Program-made: the position numbers and the translations under genes | Notes under the pieces: generated by a model | The model's input: only the letters and a program-made list of their open reading frames with translations | Told to the model about the DNA's origin: nothing | Databases searched by the model: none | Assembly: GCA_040437565.1 (NCBI GenBank) | Contig: JBDOQK010000020.1 | Span: 372,001-436,000, forward strand | Reading direction: 5' to 3' | Length of the DNA: 64,000 nt | DNA from: Albugo candida | Lineage: Eukaryota > Oomycota > Peronosporomycetes > Albuginales | In this document: positions 10,944-22,800 of the stretch, in pieces | How the letters are laid out: the number at the start of each line of letters is the position of its first letter | Position numbering within the stretch: the first letter of the stretch is position 1

Positions 10944-12660
10944 TAGGACGTATCCACGAGCTTTAAAGATGTGCGACTAAACTTGCTGTTCAAGCGCAAA
11001 TGAAGCTGAAATCGATATTCGGAACAAGGCAGATAATTCGACCATAAGTTACAAAATTGTCCAAAATGTGCTCTGCTATTTCGTTCTATCATGCCTATCG
11101 CTCTACAAAAAAAACAGTGACGTGCCAACATGCTCAAAGAAGCGAGCGTCGTCTTTTTGACATCAGACATAACTACATTTAGCTGAGAATCCTCCATAAG
11201 GATGGCATAATCATTTAGAAGACGCGTAGTATATAACCGGAATCATTTGTACACTGTGAACCAGTGATTGTGTGACGGCGCTACTATGTCGTGCCGATCG
11301 GAAATAGATACAGATATAGTGATTTATCCTTTTGCACGCCCGGATTTGCCTAGTACACATGACGGTAGTATTTACTCAAGTACTGAGATCGTATTCTTAG
11401 ACCGCATAGTATGTGTATTCAGGAGTAAAATTAGCTGAAATGATCATAAATCGTCTTGTGATTTGATGCCTTTCCAGTGTGATCGCTTTTCCTTTGACAT
11501 CTGATGTGCATATACTTCCGACACTAGCATGTTTTGAGCTTAGCCTATAGAAGCTGGGCTTTAGGAGGATTCGAGTAAATTCACTTGACGATATCGACGC
11601 AACGAGATGGTCAATTTGGTCTTAGATGGCATGCTACAAAGCCCAGCGGTGATAGCAGTTATCAAAAAGCCCTTAAGCTGACCTGCACAATAGTCCTTCT
11701 GGGGATAGAAGGATCTATCTATCGCTGTCAAGTGCTTGAAAGCGATTGCTCTGTACAAACGATTACAAATCTGATTATTGAATCAAGTAGTAAGGCTGAA
11801 AGCGAGCCATTTCCATTTAGATTAGTAGAGCATGTTTTGTTGCGACCGAAGGTGCATATTGGCTCGATTGAGGAATAAACGGGAAGCGTATCGAATACAT
11901 ATGAAAGTGCAGTCCAAAGTAGCGTAAAACTGGTCCTAGAATGAATTGAAGCATGTATGCTCCTACTCTCCACGAGATGTCTGATGACATCAGTACAAAC
12001 GCATTACAACTACCATACAGACATCGAATGCAGTGATTAGAGCCGATTGTTACGATACTTGAATAAGGCTTGCTAATGTACTTGTACGTATGCAATTCTC
12101 AAACAGTCATCCGACTTGGTACAAGATTCGTTCGATAAAATGGCTTGTGGAGCAGCTGACCATCATTGTTTCACGCATTGCAATTAATTCTTACTCACTT
12201 CGAAAAATACGCAACTTATAGGAGCTTCTGCGTCACCAAGAATAGCCTGCTTCTCGGTATTTGATCAAGGCTCTGTTTTCTGCGATGTCACCAGGATAGC
12301 AGTGCACTTGCTCCCCAAACAGTGAATCAAGACTACGTTCTAGATAGAGGACACGTTTTCCAAGTTCCTTGCTCCTGTCGCGTGTACCTTGCAACAATTC
12401 TTCGTGTCACATAGCTCGAAAGCTTGTTGAATACGGGCGATCGATTTTGTTATGTATGCGGAATCACTGGGGTTCGAATGAGATTGAGCCAGTTGCTCAA
12501 GAAGGCGGGATTTCCCGATCCTTGTTAATTGTAATGTAATTCCTCTTTGTCACTTGTTCATCATCTCGTGAATGTCTGTGAAGTCGGGTCATCATCCGCA
12601 TTGTACCTTACACAGCAAGCGATCATCTCGAAATCGTAATAATTGTAGATCCATGATGAC
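10944..12660. other. Intergenic, 1.7 kb, no gene recognised
   Basis: Frames are short (up to 97 codons at 11585-11878) and show no conserved motif. They overlap comparable frames on the other strand, as expected by chance. Confidence 0.5.
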
Positions 12661-14475
12661 TCACACTTTATGCAACAAAGCCTCGATTTGACAGATCTCC
12701 TCGTCTAGGTCAGCTAATTTCTGGTCTGTCTCTGAGTACTGATATTTGCACAGCACGATGGCTTGCTCACACTCCTCGATCGTTTTTATGTCCTTTATTG
12801 GAATTTTTGGTTTCTCGACACCTAAGATTTCTTTCTTCTTGGACAGAACCGTTTCTTTGTATGGTGCCGCTTCTTTATCACTGTACGATAGAGATGTGTC
12901 ATGTTTTGATTGCATCAGATCCCTTTTCTGTTCAGCACACTGTAATTTCATTTCACGCTCTGCGATTTTCTGTTTCATGGCTTGAATGGCGGCATTGATA
13001 GTCGTGGCTTGATCAATCGGATTGGAAGTTGTGGTCGTTTTCAATGATGGCGGGTCGGATCGCTCCGATGAGATTTGCGAATTTTGTGTGCTTTGCAAGT
13101 CCTTTTGTGATAGGTGAATGATCACAGTTTGTGAGTGTGCCGTAAGAGGACGTAATTTTTTGTCATTGCCAGACTCTTCCTGCTGTTTCGTGATTTTAGA
13201 TAATACCGGGTTTTCTGGAGTTTTTGTTTTCGTGGCTGATGCTGTCGCTTTTTCTGCATCTTCCAGGCTCGCCTTTTCCGTTCCTTTCTGGTCAGCCTCT
13301 TGACCATCAGCAGTAATCGGTAGGCTAGCTTCCTGACTCGGTACGGGGGGTTTTACGCTTGAAATATTTGGTGATTCCACTACGGTATTTGCGACTTTCA
13401 GATCATTTTTTTCCTTTCTCTTAGTACGTAAAGCCGCATCTCTTAGTTTCTCGATATCAACTTCATTCGTAATTGGTCTGGTTTGAGTTCTCTTTAGCGA
13501 GGAAGGAGTCGATTGTTTTCTTGTGCGTACCCTTTTACCTAGTATTGGGTGGTGCAAATGCATTCTTGGTACATTTCGTGGATGATTGACATGGTTCATA
13601 CTACCATTAATGAAAGGCCCATGTGCGAAAGGTGCTATGTGACTCAAAGGGGTGTCCAAAACGGTCGAAAATGGGATGCTACCAAGTACTCCGGGATCAC
13701 AGTCGTAATTTGGCCTTCGACCGAATAAAGGTCGTGGTACTGGCCTGTTTAGACATTGCAGATTATTGGTCGGTACAAACGGTCTCATTGTACTGGGTCG
13801 TGGATTCCAGTGACGCCTGGGCGCAGTGTTCGGTACATGTAAAAGGCCACGAGGCACGGGCATGTAGCGATGCGGATTTGATTCTGGATGTTGATCTCTT
13901 TTTTGTACTTCATCTTTTCCTTCTGTTGTAGTATTGGCTACTATATTCCCGGATGCCTCTTTCGCGCATTCAACTGTGAGTCGTACCTTCTGTGCTTCCG
14001 GGATCTCCCCGTCCTCCAAGTCGTCATTACTTGATTTTTTTAATACTTTGATAGCAGAGTCACTAAATCCATTTTCGTGATCCAATGAGCAATTCATCGA
14101 TTCTTGCTCCTGCTCGGTACATTTCGTATCACCTAAACTCCTCGAGGCCTCATTTAGCGGTTTATCTTCTTCCGAGAAGATTTGATTCGGTAAAGCTTCA
14201 TCCTTTTCCGAGCCGCTTTCGTCCATTATTGGCTCCTTCTTACCGAGAAAATCAAAAGGTCTCAATTCGCCACTTTTGCTCTTTCCGTTCATGTATTGCG
14301 CTGTGTATTCCGAATCCGAAGTGTCATCGCCGCTGACAATATCGATTACCTCTTTCATTCTTTTATTTTCATCCTCAGAATCAGATCCAGTAAGATCGAT
14401 AAGGGACGTAGAAGCTCCCTCCGGCTTACCCACTTTCAAAATCGATGAGATTGGGAGCATAGCGTACATGTACAA
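12661..14475 (-). CDS. Acidic nuclear-type protein with two SIM-like motifs
   Basis: A 604-aa protein in a single open frame. I do not recognise the family with certainty. The N-terminus has LIDLTGSDSEDE (residues 25-36) and VIDIVSGDDTSDSE (residues 43-56). Both are short hydrophobic cores followed by acidic and Ser residues, the form of SUMO-interacting motifs. The middle (about 195-320) is rich in Pro, Arg and His and low in complexity. A basic block with AALRTKRKEKND follows, and the last about 110 residues are coiled coil ending in LADLDEEICQIEALLHKV. EDGEIPE is typical of nuclear RNA- or chromatin-associated proteins. A distant relation to the N-terminal part of ZFC3H1-like exosome adaptors is possible but unproven. 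ATG at residue 6 is an alternative start. Confidence 0.6.
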   Translation of the reverse strand: MYMYAMLPISSILKVGKPEGASTSLIDLTGSDSEDENKRMKEVIDIVSGDDTSDSEYTAQYMNGKSKSGELRPFDFLGKKEPIMDESGSEKDEALPNQIFSEEDKPLNEASRSLGDTKCTEQEQESMNCSLDHENGFSDSAIKVLKKSSNDDLEDGEIPEAQKVRLTVECAKEASGNIVANTTTEGKDEVQKRDQHPESNPHRYMPVPRGLLHVPNTAPRRHWNPRPSTMRPFVPTNNLQCLNRPVPRPLFGRRPNYDCDPGVLGSIPFSTVLDTPLSHIAPFAHGPFINGSMNHVNHPRNVPRMHLHHPILGKRVRTRKQSTPSSLKRTQTRPITNEVDIEKLRDAALRTKRKEKNDLKVANTVVESPNISSVKPPVPSQEASLPITADGQEADQKGTEKASLEDAEKATASATKTKTPENPVLSKITKQQEESGNDKKLRPLTAHSQTVIIHLSQKDLQSTQNSQISSERSDPPSLKTTTTSNPIDQATTINAAIQAMKQKIAEREMKLQCAEQKRDLMQSKHDTSLSYSDKEAAPYKETVLSKKKEILGVEKPKIPIKDIKTIEECEQAIVLCKYQYSETDQKLADLDEEICQIEALLHKV

Positions 14476-14626
14476 TTGCTCGATCCAAGGAGCTCCTAAG
14501 AGAAGCGTGGTTCCGCTGAATTACTACTTTAATGATACTATCCGCTAAAATAGGATCTGTGGTGGCGGTATTTACTGGTATCCGTCAAGTGGTATCGGTG
14601 ACGAAGGACTAAAAGAAGCCGGTTTA

Positions 14627-15712
14627 ATGACACAGGAATATGCGCCTGTGCCAAACTGCTGCGCCCTCGCAGGGAAAATGGACACACAGAAGCAAGAAAT
14701 CAAAGATACTCCTCAATCAAATAGTGAAACGTTATCCCACTCTCATTCTTCCCATTCTATACCAGTCATTGAGTCTAATTCAACTGAAACGGATCAGGTC
14801 TTGGTTGAAGCAACTGACTCCAGACGTTCCATCTATCGAAAGCTACTATTTCTTACTGGTTTGATAGCATCCTTTTTATTAATGTCTTTGATCATATCCT
14901 GCGTCATTCAAACACAATCGTTCCATCGCCTTGTCGGCATTCTTCGGGTGAGTAAACTTGCCGTCCTTCCGATACTTGATGATACTGACGCAACGAATCT
15001 TACCCAGAAGCACCAATTCGCGGGATCCATCATTTACGTGTGTACATTCACGATCCTAATTGTCATTTGGTCTGTACCTTGATCTTATCCGCTGGTATCA
15101 TTCGTTTTTATCTTTTCCTGCGTCAGTTTCCCTTCCACGATGTTGGAGCTCCTAGCCGGGTATATATTTGACGTGAAGCTTGGTCTACCACTTGCAATGC
15201 TTGGAAAAATGTGTGGCTGTGTAGCCTCATTTTGTATAGGACGATACTTTTGCCAGAAACGTGTACGAAGATACATGGAGAACGGTCACCCATTCTTTCT
15301 CTCTCTTGAAGCACTTCTACAACAGCGCGAATGCTTAATCGTATTCCTCACTCGAATCGCATTCTTCCCTATCGCGATAAAAAACTACGGTCTCAGTGTT
15401 TTGAATGTATCGTGGATCATTTTCTTTGTGGCTGCACTTTTGACGGGAATCCCGTATTCGATTTTGTGGGTTTATAGTGGACACATGGCTCAGCATCTGA
15501 CAAGTTTGTTTGCTCCTTTAGCCAACAAAAGCGAACACCATAGTTCCGAATGGAAGTGGCATTTCGCATTGGGACTTGTCGGTTTTACCAGTTCCATTGT
15601 ACTGTTAGCGCTTGTCGGAGTTTCAACGAGACGGTACATTGTAAAGTTATCGCAGCAGCTCCAAGATGAAGCAAGAAATGAATGCTGCGATAAAAAGATG
15701 GAACCTTTATAG
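14627..15712 (+). CDS. VTT-domain membrane protein (TVP38/TMEM64 family)
   Basis: Three exons by phase: 14627-14947, 15008-15069 and 15127-15712 (introns of 60 and 57 nt, donors GTGAGT and GTCTGT), giving about 322 aa. After splicing, the text FPSTMLELLAGYIF, followed by GKMCGCVASFCIGRYF, matches the core of the VTT (SNARE-associated/DedA) domain, which has a re-entrant helix, an AG..F motif and a small-residue helix. A hydrophilic Ser-rich N-terminus of about 70 residues precedes a first membrane helix (FLTGLIASFLLMSLIISCVI), and two more helices close the protein. Family members act in Golgi/ER membranes as lipid scramblase-like factors. The second ATG at 14678 is a possible alternative start. 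Without the first splice, the first frame would end at 15082. Confidence 0.8.
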
Positions 15713-15720
15713 ATATTACA

Positions 15721-15820
15721 NNNNNNNNNNNNNNNNNNNNNNNNNNNNNNNNNNNNNNNNNNNNNNNNNNNNNNNNNNNNNNNNNNNNNNNNNNNNNNNN
15801 NNNNNNNNNNNNNNNNNNNN
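15721..15820. other. 100-N gap, 9-bp overlap on both sides
   Basis: The nine bases ending at 15720 (gatattaca) are repeated from 15821. The gap falls in intergenic DNA just after the VTT gene stop. Confidence 0.85.
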
Positions 15821-16000
15821 GATATTACATTTAGGGTATAAGATACGAATAATAAGTACAATATTGGCCACGTGAAATGGTGAACGCAACAGCAACCGGA
15901 TTGGTTCAAATTTCTTATCTAGGATCGCAACGTATAGGAAGCGTTTTGTGTTACACCAACCCATTTTTACATTGAAAGAGAGGCACACAGAGCAAACAAC

Positions 16001-18780
16001 ATGGCGCGTGAGGAATGGGTTGACGTGCAGAAAATCACATTCACTCGGGTTCGCTATACGGTTACCATAATTCACGCTAGCGCCTAAACTTGTCCTTTTT
16101 TGTAGTGGGCCAATACATATCTCTCGAGGAAAAGACTCGAAATTGAAGACCTGTACGTTGACTTGAGCGATGGTACACGTCTACTTGCGCTGCTGCAAAT
16201 TATCTGTCGAGAAAAAGTTTGTCGGGTACGCGCGCGAATCGAAGTGTGTGGTCATATCCATAGTCATCTTACTCTGTTGTGTAGAAATACAACCGGAAGC
16301 CCCGTATGAGAATTCAGAAAATGGAGAATTTGAATTTTGCCTTTGCATTTATGCACAAAAAAAACATGAATTTGACCAATATAGGATCCACTGATATATT
16401 GGATGGGAATCAGAAACTGATTCTGGGATTATTATGGATTCTGATCAAAACTTTCCAAGTTGCTGAAATTGATGTGGAAGGAGTATCAGGAAAGGATGGG
16501 CTTCTTCTATGGGTAAACAGGTCTCTGGCAGATTACCCTACTGTCAAAGTTAGGAATTTCTCTGATTCCTGGGCAAACGGCATAGCGTTTTGCGCTTTGA
16601 TTCATCGATTTTACCCTAATTTGATTGATTTCGATCAATTACAAGCTGTGAATGCAATTGAAAATGTCCGATTAGCATTTGAGATTGCAGAGACCAAATT
16701 CAAAATTCCTCAATTACTTGATCCCCATGACGTTGCGGGGATAGTCAAGCCAGATGAGAAGAGTATCATGACGTACGTTTCGTTATTGTTCAAAGAATTC
16801 GCTTCTGGACAACAAAAACGAAAAGCAGTAGTTTCAATCGCCAAAGCTGTCAATATTGCTCAAAGACATCAAGAGCTGGCGAAAGAATATGAAACATTAG
16901 CACCAAACTTGGAGAAATGGCTGACCACACAGAATGAAAAGTTTGAGAAATTACTGGAAGAGTCAGCTTTGATTTCAAATTTGCAAGAAGTCAGACAAGC
17001 TTCAGCTCAACTTTCAGACTACAAGAAAAACGAAAAGCCATCTCAAGAGGCAGCATATGTTGCTGTAGAAGGCTGTGCTGGCCGTTGGCTCTCAAGCTGC
17101 CGAAACAATGGTCGAACTCTACCTATGCTAGTCCCACCTATCGAGAACCTTCAAGTACTGAAAGCCAAATTAGAGGACTTGGAGACTACCTACGTCTCGA
17201 ATTTACAAAAGTATTCGGAAACATTTCAGCGGACCGAAATATTTCTGGCCAGAGTGGTGACAGAGCTTGAAAAAATTGAGGTTTGGTCTAGAGAGCTGGC
17301 TACAAGCAAGGCTTTCGAAAAGGGCTCGAATGAAATATCTACGTCTACTGAAGCAGAAGAAAGATTGGAAAGTATCAATTTTATCAAGCAAGTCGAATTG
17401 CCACGATACAGACTCATGATCAATGACGTGTTAGAGCAATCTAGCAGTCTCGCCACGGACCATGCAGAATCAGTGACCGTTTTGGAGCGGATTGATGCGA
17501 TGAAAGTATTTCTCGAAAGCGTCGATCACAAGATCGAAGACATTCATGCAGATTATGTCAACAAATTGAAAAAGCAAATTGAGCTGGATGGAGTCGTGAA
17601 AGACTGCAAGCTTTTGATGCGAAATCTGAAGTACACTATTGAAGGGCTAGATGAAGAAATTGAGGCTGTAGCCAAACTGAAAGACACTTCAAAAAATGGT
17701 GTAGAAACAGCGAGTCATTACTTCAATGACATCTTGCTACCGAAAATTGATCTTGAAATAGTGGCCGAATATGACAAGCTCAAACAGAAAAAGCAGATAC
17801 TGGACGAAGCACTACGTTTTAGTGATTCCCAACTGATCGAAAAAGTCCATCTCCGCATCGAAAAGCTTCAAGAACACTGTACCGAAACAAAGCTCTTTTT
17901 CGAACGAGAGCTAGCTGGTGCAGCAACACGCGATGAGCTGTGTCATGAATTCGCAACACTGGCCTCATCTATCAAAGAACGTTGCGCCAAAAGCACACAA
18001 GCTATCAACACTGTCATGGGCACAGTGGCTGAGCAGTTTACGTCTATGAAAGATTTGATGGAGTCTTTATTTCCTTCTTCAGATAGTGGTGTTTTACTAG
18101 TGCCAAGCCTGGACGGCGAGACCGATCCCACCAATACAGTCGCAGATGTAGCTCAGGAGAATGTACAACCACCGCCATCTCTCGTTCATGAAATGGAATC
18201 ATTGGAAAAGGTGAATGAACAATTGGAGCAGTTGCATGTGTTCACCAATCCGTTCACCGTCGAAACTATACATGAACTTCGCGCCCAATACAATTCCGTA
18301 GAAAGCGCAGTTCGTGACAAGGTGAAATCCCTGGAAAAAGAGCTCGCATTGTGTCAACTGGGCAATCTAACCCCCCAACAGCTGACAGAAATCAAAGAAG
18401 TATTTGATCATTTTGACATCGATCGAGATCGAAAGCTTGAGCGAGATGAATTTATTATGGCCTGCAAAGGTCTCGGTTTGGCTTTGAGCGAGGAAGAATG
18501 TCACGATGCATTCGACAAAATGGATGAAGCAGGTAACGAGGAGATCACCTTTAGTGCATTTTCAGAATTCGGTGCCGAGCAACTACAAAGCGGTAGTTCG
18601 ATGGAAGATGTCAAGACCGCCTTTGATATTTTGACGACACAAAACTTGACCACTTCGAAATTAGAGGAACACTTTGAGCCAAACATTGTGGAATTCTTGC
18701 GTTCCCATCTAGATCAGCTTGGCCACGATGGAAACACGCTTGATTACGACAAATTTGCCGCTTTCATGTTTGAAATGTAG
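16001..18780 (+). CDS. Alpha-actinin (CH-CH-spectrin-EF hand)
   Basis: An actin cross-linker. Exons are 16001-16048, 16106-16225 and 16285-18780, with introns of 57 and 59 nt, encoding about 887 aa, the usual length of alpha-actinins. The spliced N-terminus reads through KITFTRWANTYLSRKRLEIE, the start of the first calponin-homology domain. The second CH domain includes WANGIAFCALIHRFYP and PDEKSIMTYVSLLFKEF. The centre (about 270-740) is helical and spectrin-repeat-like. Near residue 767 a canonical EF-hand loop DIDRDRKLERDE is followed by a degenerate second one (DEAGNEEITFSAF), so Ca2+ binding probably rests on the first. It ends convergently with the HECT gene, about 100 bp apart after gap collapse. 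Confidence 0.92.
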
Positions 18781-18803
18781 TCGTTTTGAATGAGATAGAT
18801 CGC

Positions 18804-18903
18804 NNNNNNNNNNNNNNNNNNNNNNNNNNNNNNNNNNNNNNNNNNNNNNNNNNNNNNNNNNNNNNNNNNNNNNNNNNNNNNNNNNNNNNNNNNNNNNNNN
18901 NNN
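18804..18903. other. 100-N gap with overlapping flanks
   Basis: Bases 17902-18803 reappear at 18904-19805 (902 bp). The true sequence continues from 18803 to 19806. Confidence 0.95.
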
Positions 18904-19805
18904 GAACGAGAGCTAGCTGGTGCAGCAACACGCGATGAGCTGTGTCATGAATTCGCAACACTGGCCTCATCTATCAAAGAACGTTGCGCCAAAAGCACAC
19001 AAGCTATCAACACTGTCATGGGCACAGTGGCTGAGCAGTTTACGTCTATGAAAGATTTGATGGAGTCTTTATTTCCTTCTTCAGATAGTGGTGTTTTACT
19101 AGTGCCAAGCCTGGACGGCGAGACCGATCCCACCAATACAGTCGCAGATGTAGCTCAGGAGAATGTACAACCACCGCCATCTCTCGTTCATGAAATGGAA
19201 TCATTGGAAAAGGTGAATGAACAATTGGAGCAGTTGCATGTGTTCACCAATCCGTTCACCGTCGAAACTATACATGAACTTCGCGCCCAATACAATTCCG
19301 TAGAAAGCGCAGTTCGTGACAAGGTGAAATCCCTGGAAAAAGAGCTCGCATTGTGTCAACTGGGCAATCTAACCCCCCAACAGCTGACAGAAATCAAAGA
19401 AGTATTTGATCATTTTGACATCGATCGAGATCGAAAGCTTGAGCGAGATGAATTTATTATGGCCTGCAAAGGTCTCGGTTTGGCTTTGAGCGAGGAAGAA
19501 TGTCACGATGCATTCGACAAAATGGATGAAGCAGGTAACGAGGAGATCACCTTTAGTGCATTTTCAGAATTCGGTGCCGAGCAACTACAAAGCGGTAGTT
19601 CGATGGAAGATGTCAAGACCGCCTTTGATATTTTGACGACACAAAACTTGACCACTTCGAAATTAGAGGAACACTTTGAGCCAAACATTGTGGAATTCTT
19701 GCGTTCCCATCTAGATCAGCTTGGCCACGATGGAAACACGCTTGATTACGACAAATTTGCCGCTTTCATGTTTGAAATGTAGTCGTTTTGAATGAGATAG
19801 ATCGC
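18904..19805 (+). repeat. Duplicate contig end of alpha-actinin 3' region
   Basis: A second copy of the last part of the alpha-actinin gene, including both EF hands and the stop codon. It has no promoter or start of its own and abuts the N run, so it is not a separate gene. Confidence 0.9.
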
Positions 19806-19882
19806 ATTATGCCAACCATTTACGCGATAGGTACAAAGAAAGCCTCAAGCAATGTATTGGATTCTACGATCAAAAAACCTGT

Positions 19883-22800
19883 CTACGCGTCAGCCCACCC
19901 TTCCGCATTGTGTAAGCGCACATCTGCGTCCATATTCGGAGAGTTTTGTATCGCGTACAGGAGCTTGGACCTCAGAATCTCTTTCGAAGTGTATGCCGGC
20001 AAACTGAGAGAGAAGAAACAAGTCTGTGCGTGTGGGAGGTACTTGTCCGGATCTTCCTGCGAACTTTGACCATGCGCTGTTTGTATCTTGAAATTCATCG
20101 GGAAATCCTTTGCCGAGTTTGGCATTCGGCTTCGCGCCCACACAAACCGCAAAAACGAAGTTCGCTCTTCGTTTGTCATTTCCGTCAATACTTCCCAGAA
20201 ATGCTTCACATGCGGCATTGACTCTTCCACACCTGTATCGTACTCTGTGCATTGACGCAACAATTCGACATCGACCTCCCTACGACCACAGATCAAAGTT
20301 TCCAATTCTCGGGATGTGAACAAAGCCGCTGCTTCCATCGGAAGCACAGTCGCGAGGCCATTCCGCAACGCTGCGAGTTGCTGAGCGCTTTCTGTGAGCC
20401 GCGCTTGCTCGACAAGATGCACATACGTCAGTCGATTTTCATACGTGACTGGAACTTTCTCTCCACCTGGGCATAAGGGTACCTCGTTCCCGTCACTCAG
20501 CGGTGTGGAAAACGTCAGGTGCTCGAGTGTTTCTTTCGCATCTTGGCTCGGGCATTCTTCCACATACATCAAATTGTTTGTAGCGACCACATCGACGCTT
20601 TCCAAATGCGGTCGACCTATTTCGAGACCTGCAATTGGACGCCAGACTAGCGATGGTAGATTCAGTCCCATCTGGAGACCATGTCGTACAGCAGTGCCGA
20701 TAAGCTTGCCGAGAAAACGGTACAATTCGAGTGCCATCGGTGCATTTGATTGCAGCGAAATACCACACGAAGGATTGAGTAAAAATTTATCCTGATTGCT
20801 TCCAGTGCCACTACGCCGATTCGGGCAAGGAATAAGTAATGGAAGAAGCCCTTGTTCCCCCTTTGACAGCTCAACGTTATCCAACTGCAGCTCATCCACG
20901 ACTTGCTCAAAGACAGCACGGTACGGTCCACCATAATCATTAACTCCTTCGCCAAGGAATTTCACCTTAAAAGCTCGACGTTGACCACCATGACCTTTAC
21001 CACAATACGCTCGACGGAACGAACTATCGGTCCAAGTCCGCATTTCCCGATACAGCTGTCCAAACACGGATCGACGTAGACGATCATCTGGTTGCGCAAG
21101 TAGACTCAGCTTGGACGGCTGTGCTTGTATTCTGTTGATTCGGATGACTCTTATCTCACGCGGATCTTCGTATTCATCCGACGGTAATGGTGTCGGTGTC
21201 GTAGTAGCCCGCAATAAAGACTCCCAGAACGATCGTTTTGTGCTTGTGAAAATGAGCTGCCGTAATGATCGGAGTTTCAGACTCGCCGAAGGATACTGCC
21301 ACGAGGAATAATGACTGCCCGATCGACTTGTCTTCGACTCGGATGACTTGATCAATTCAATTGTTGCATTCGATGTCTCTGTCGGTTGTATGCAAATCAA
21401 AGACAACACGCGTAAGATCTTGCTGTTGAGAACACGTAACACCGCACAGCGTGCACGAAGCTCGGGACCCGATAGAGAATTTAATAGCGAGGATGAGAAG
21501 CTGTTCATAAATGATTGCGTGCGAGGTCGTGTGATCACTTCCAAGTTTTCTTTCTCGATATTCTGCTCCTCGGGAGACGACACGTCCGCTATTTTCAAAT
21601 TTGCGATATCCAATCCCATTGTACCGCAGAATTCATTCAGTCGTTCTACGAGCTGCATGTCACTTTGTGCCGTGTGCTTTGCGGTTGCCAATTCCATAAA
21701 TGTCGAAAATGAAGTGCTTGCAAGCGCTTCCTCTCGTGTGCGACCGGTAAACGACTCGGATCCCGACCCATCGATATGATCAAAGTCGATTTCTTCTGGA
21801 TCTTTACCTCCTCGCTTGACCAGAATCAGCTCCATGAGTTCCATTGTCGAAAAGTACCAAGCCCAAGAGCGTCCTTCTTCGGCGCCTTCATTTCCTTGCG
21901 TCTCTGTACGATACCATATATGCCCACGATGAACACCAAGGATGATCGCTTCTTCCGGTTGATCTAGTTCACGTCCACCCTTGGAGCAGATTCGAACGCG
22001 ATCTCCCGCTAGGAACGGTGCATGTAGCCCAGCTTTCTTGCACACTTGGATGCATGTGGATGGATATGTGTCAAAGTCCACAATGACGCCACGCGGTCGT
22101 ACAGGGTACCGTTCCCATCGATTCTCACACCAGCGTTTCCAGAGCGTCCAACTTTCACGCAATACGTTCTCCGAAAGTGTGATTCGAGGACACTCGACCA
22201 TTGAATTCATTGACAGAAACCACGCGTGCAATTGCGCGTCGACATCGATTGCATCCAAAAGAAGATGTTTGGGTGGAATTCCAGGCAGCGCGATCCATTT
22301 TCCATTCAAACAAACACGATCTCCACCTTTTCGCATTCCGATACAAGGATACAGCGTTTTCGTATTTCGATCGCCTTTGATATTCTCAAAAGCGACTCCC
22401 AAATCGGTGACAATATGCTCCCCGTACTTGATGCCATCCATGAAGAAAGATAGCTTTCCTTGTTCCATATCGAGTCGTACGCCGATAGTATCGCCAGCAT
22501 TAAAGTGATCTCCGTAAATGCGTTCCGTACTGTTGTGGTAAGAAGCTCGAAAATTCACAAAACCCCATCCATTCCACCTATTCAGTCGACTCGATAGCGC
22601 GTTGTGTGACCCTGGAGGTCCTGGTTTCTCACACACTCCGAGAAAAACGCTTCCAAACTCGGCTTGATCCACGCGAACTTCCCAGTAGTAGACTCCCGTC
22701 GCAAAACCCACAGTGCCTAGCGCCAAGTTTCTCGTATCGCCATTCATACACGTGACACTCATCCCGTCTTCCGATATACTGAGCGTAGGAAAATGATGAT

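Noticed and set aside
12746-14548. Several plus-strand ORFs opposite the SIM-motif gene
   Set aside because: They are shadows of the 604-codon minus-strand gene. None has a family motif.
19018-19782. A separate 254-aa EF-hand protein
   Set aside because: Identical to the alpha-actinin C-terminus and flush with the duplicated contig end.
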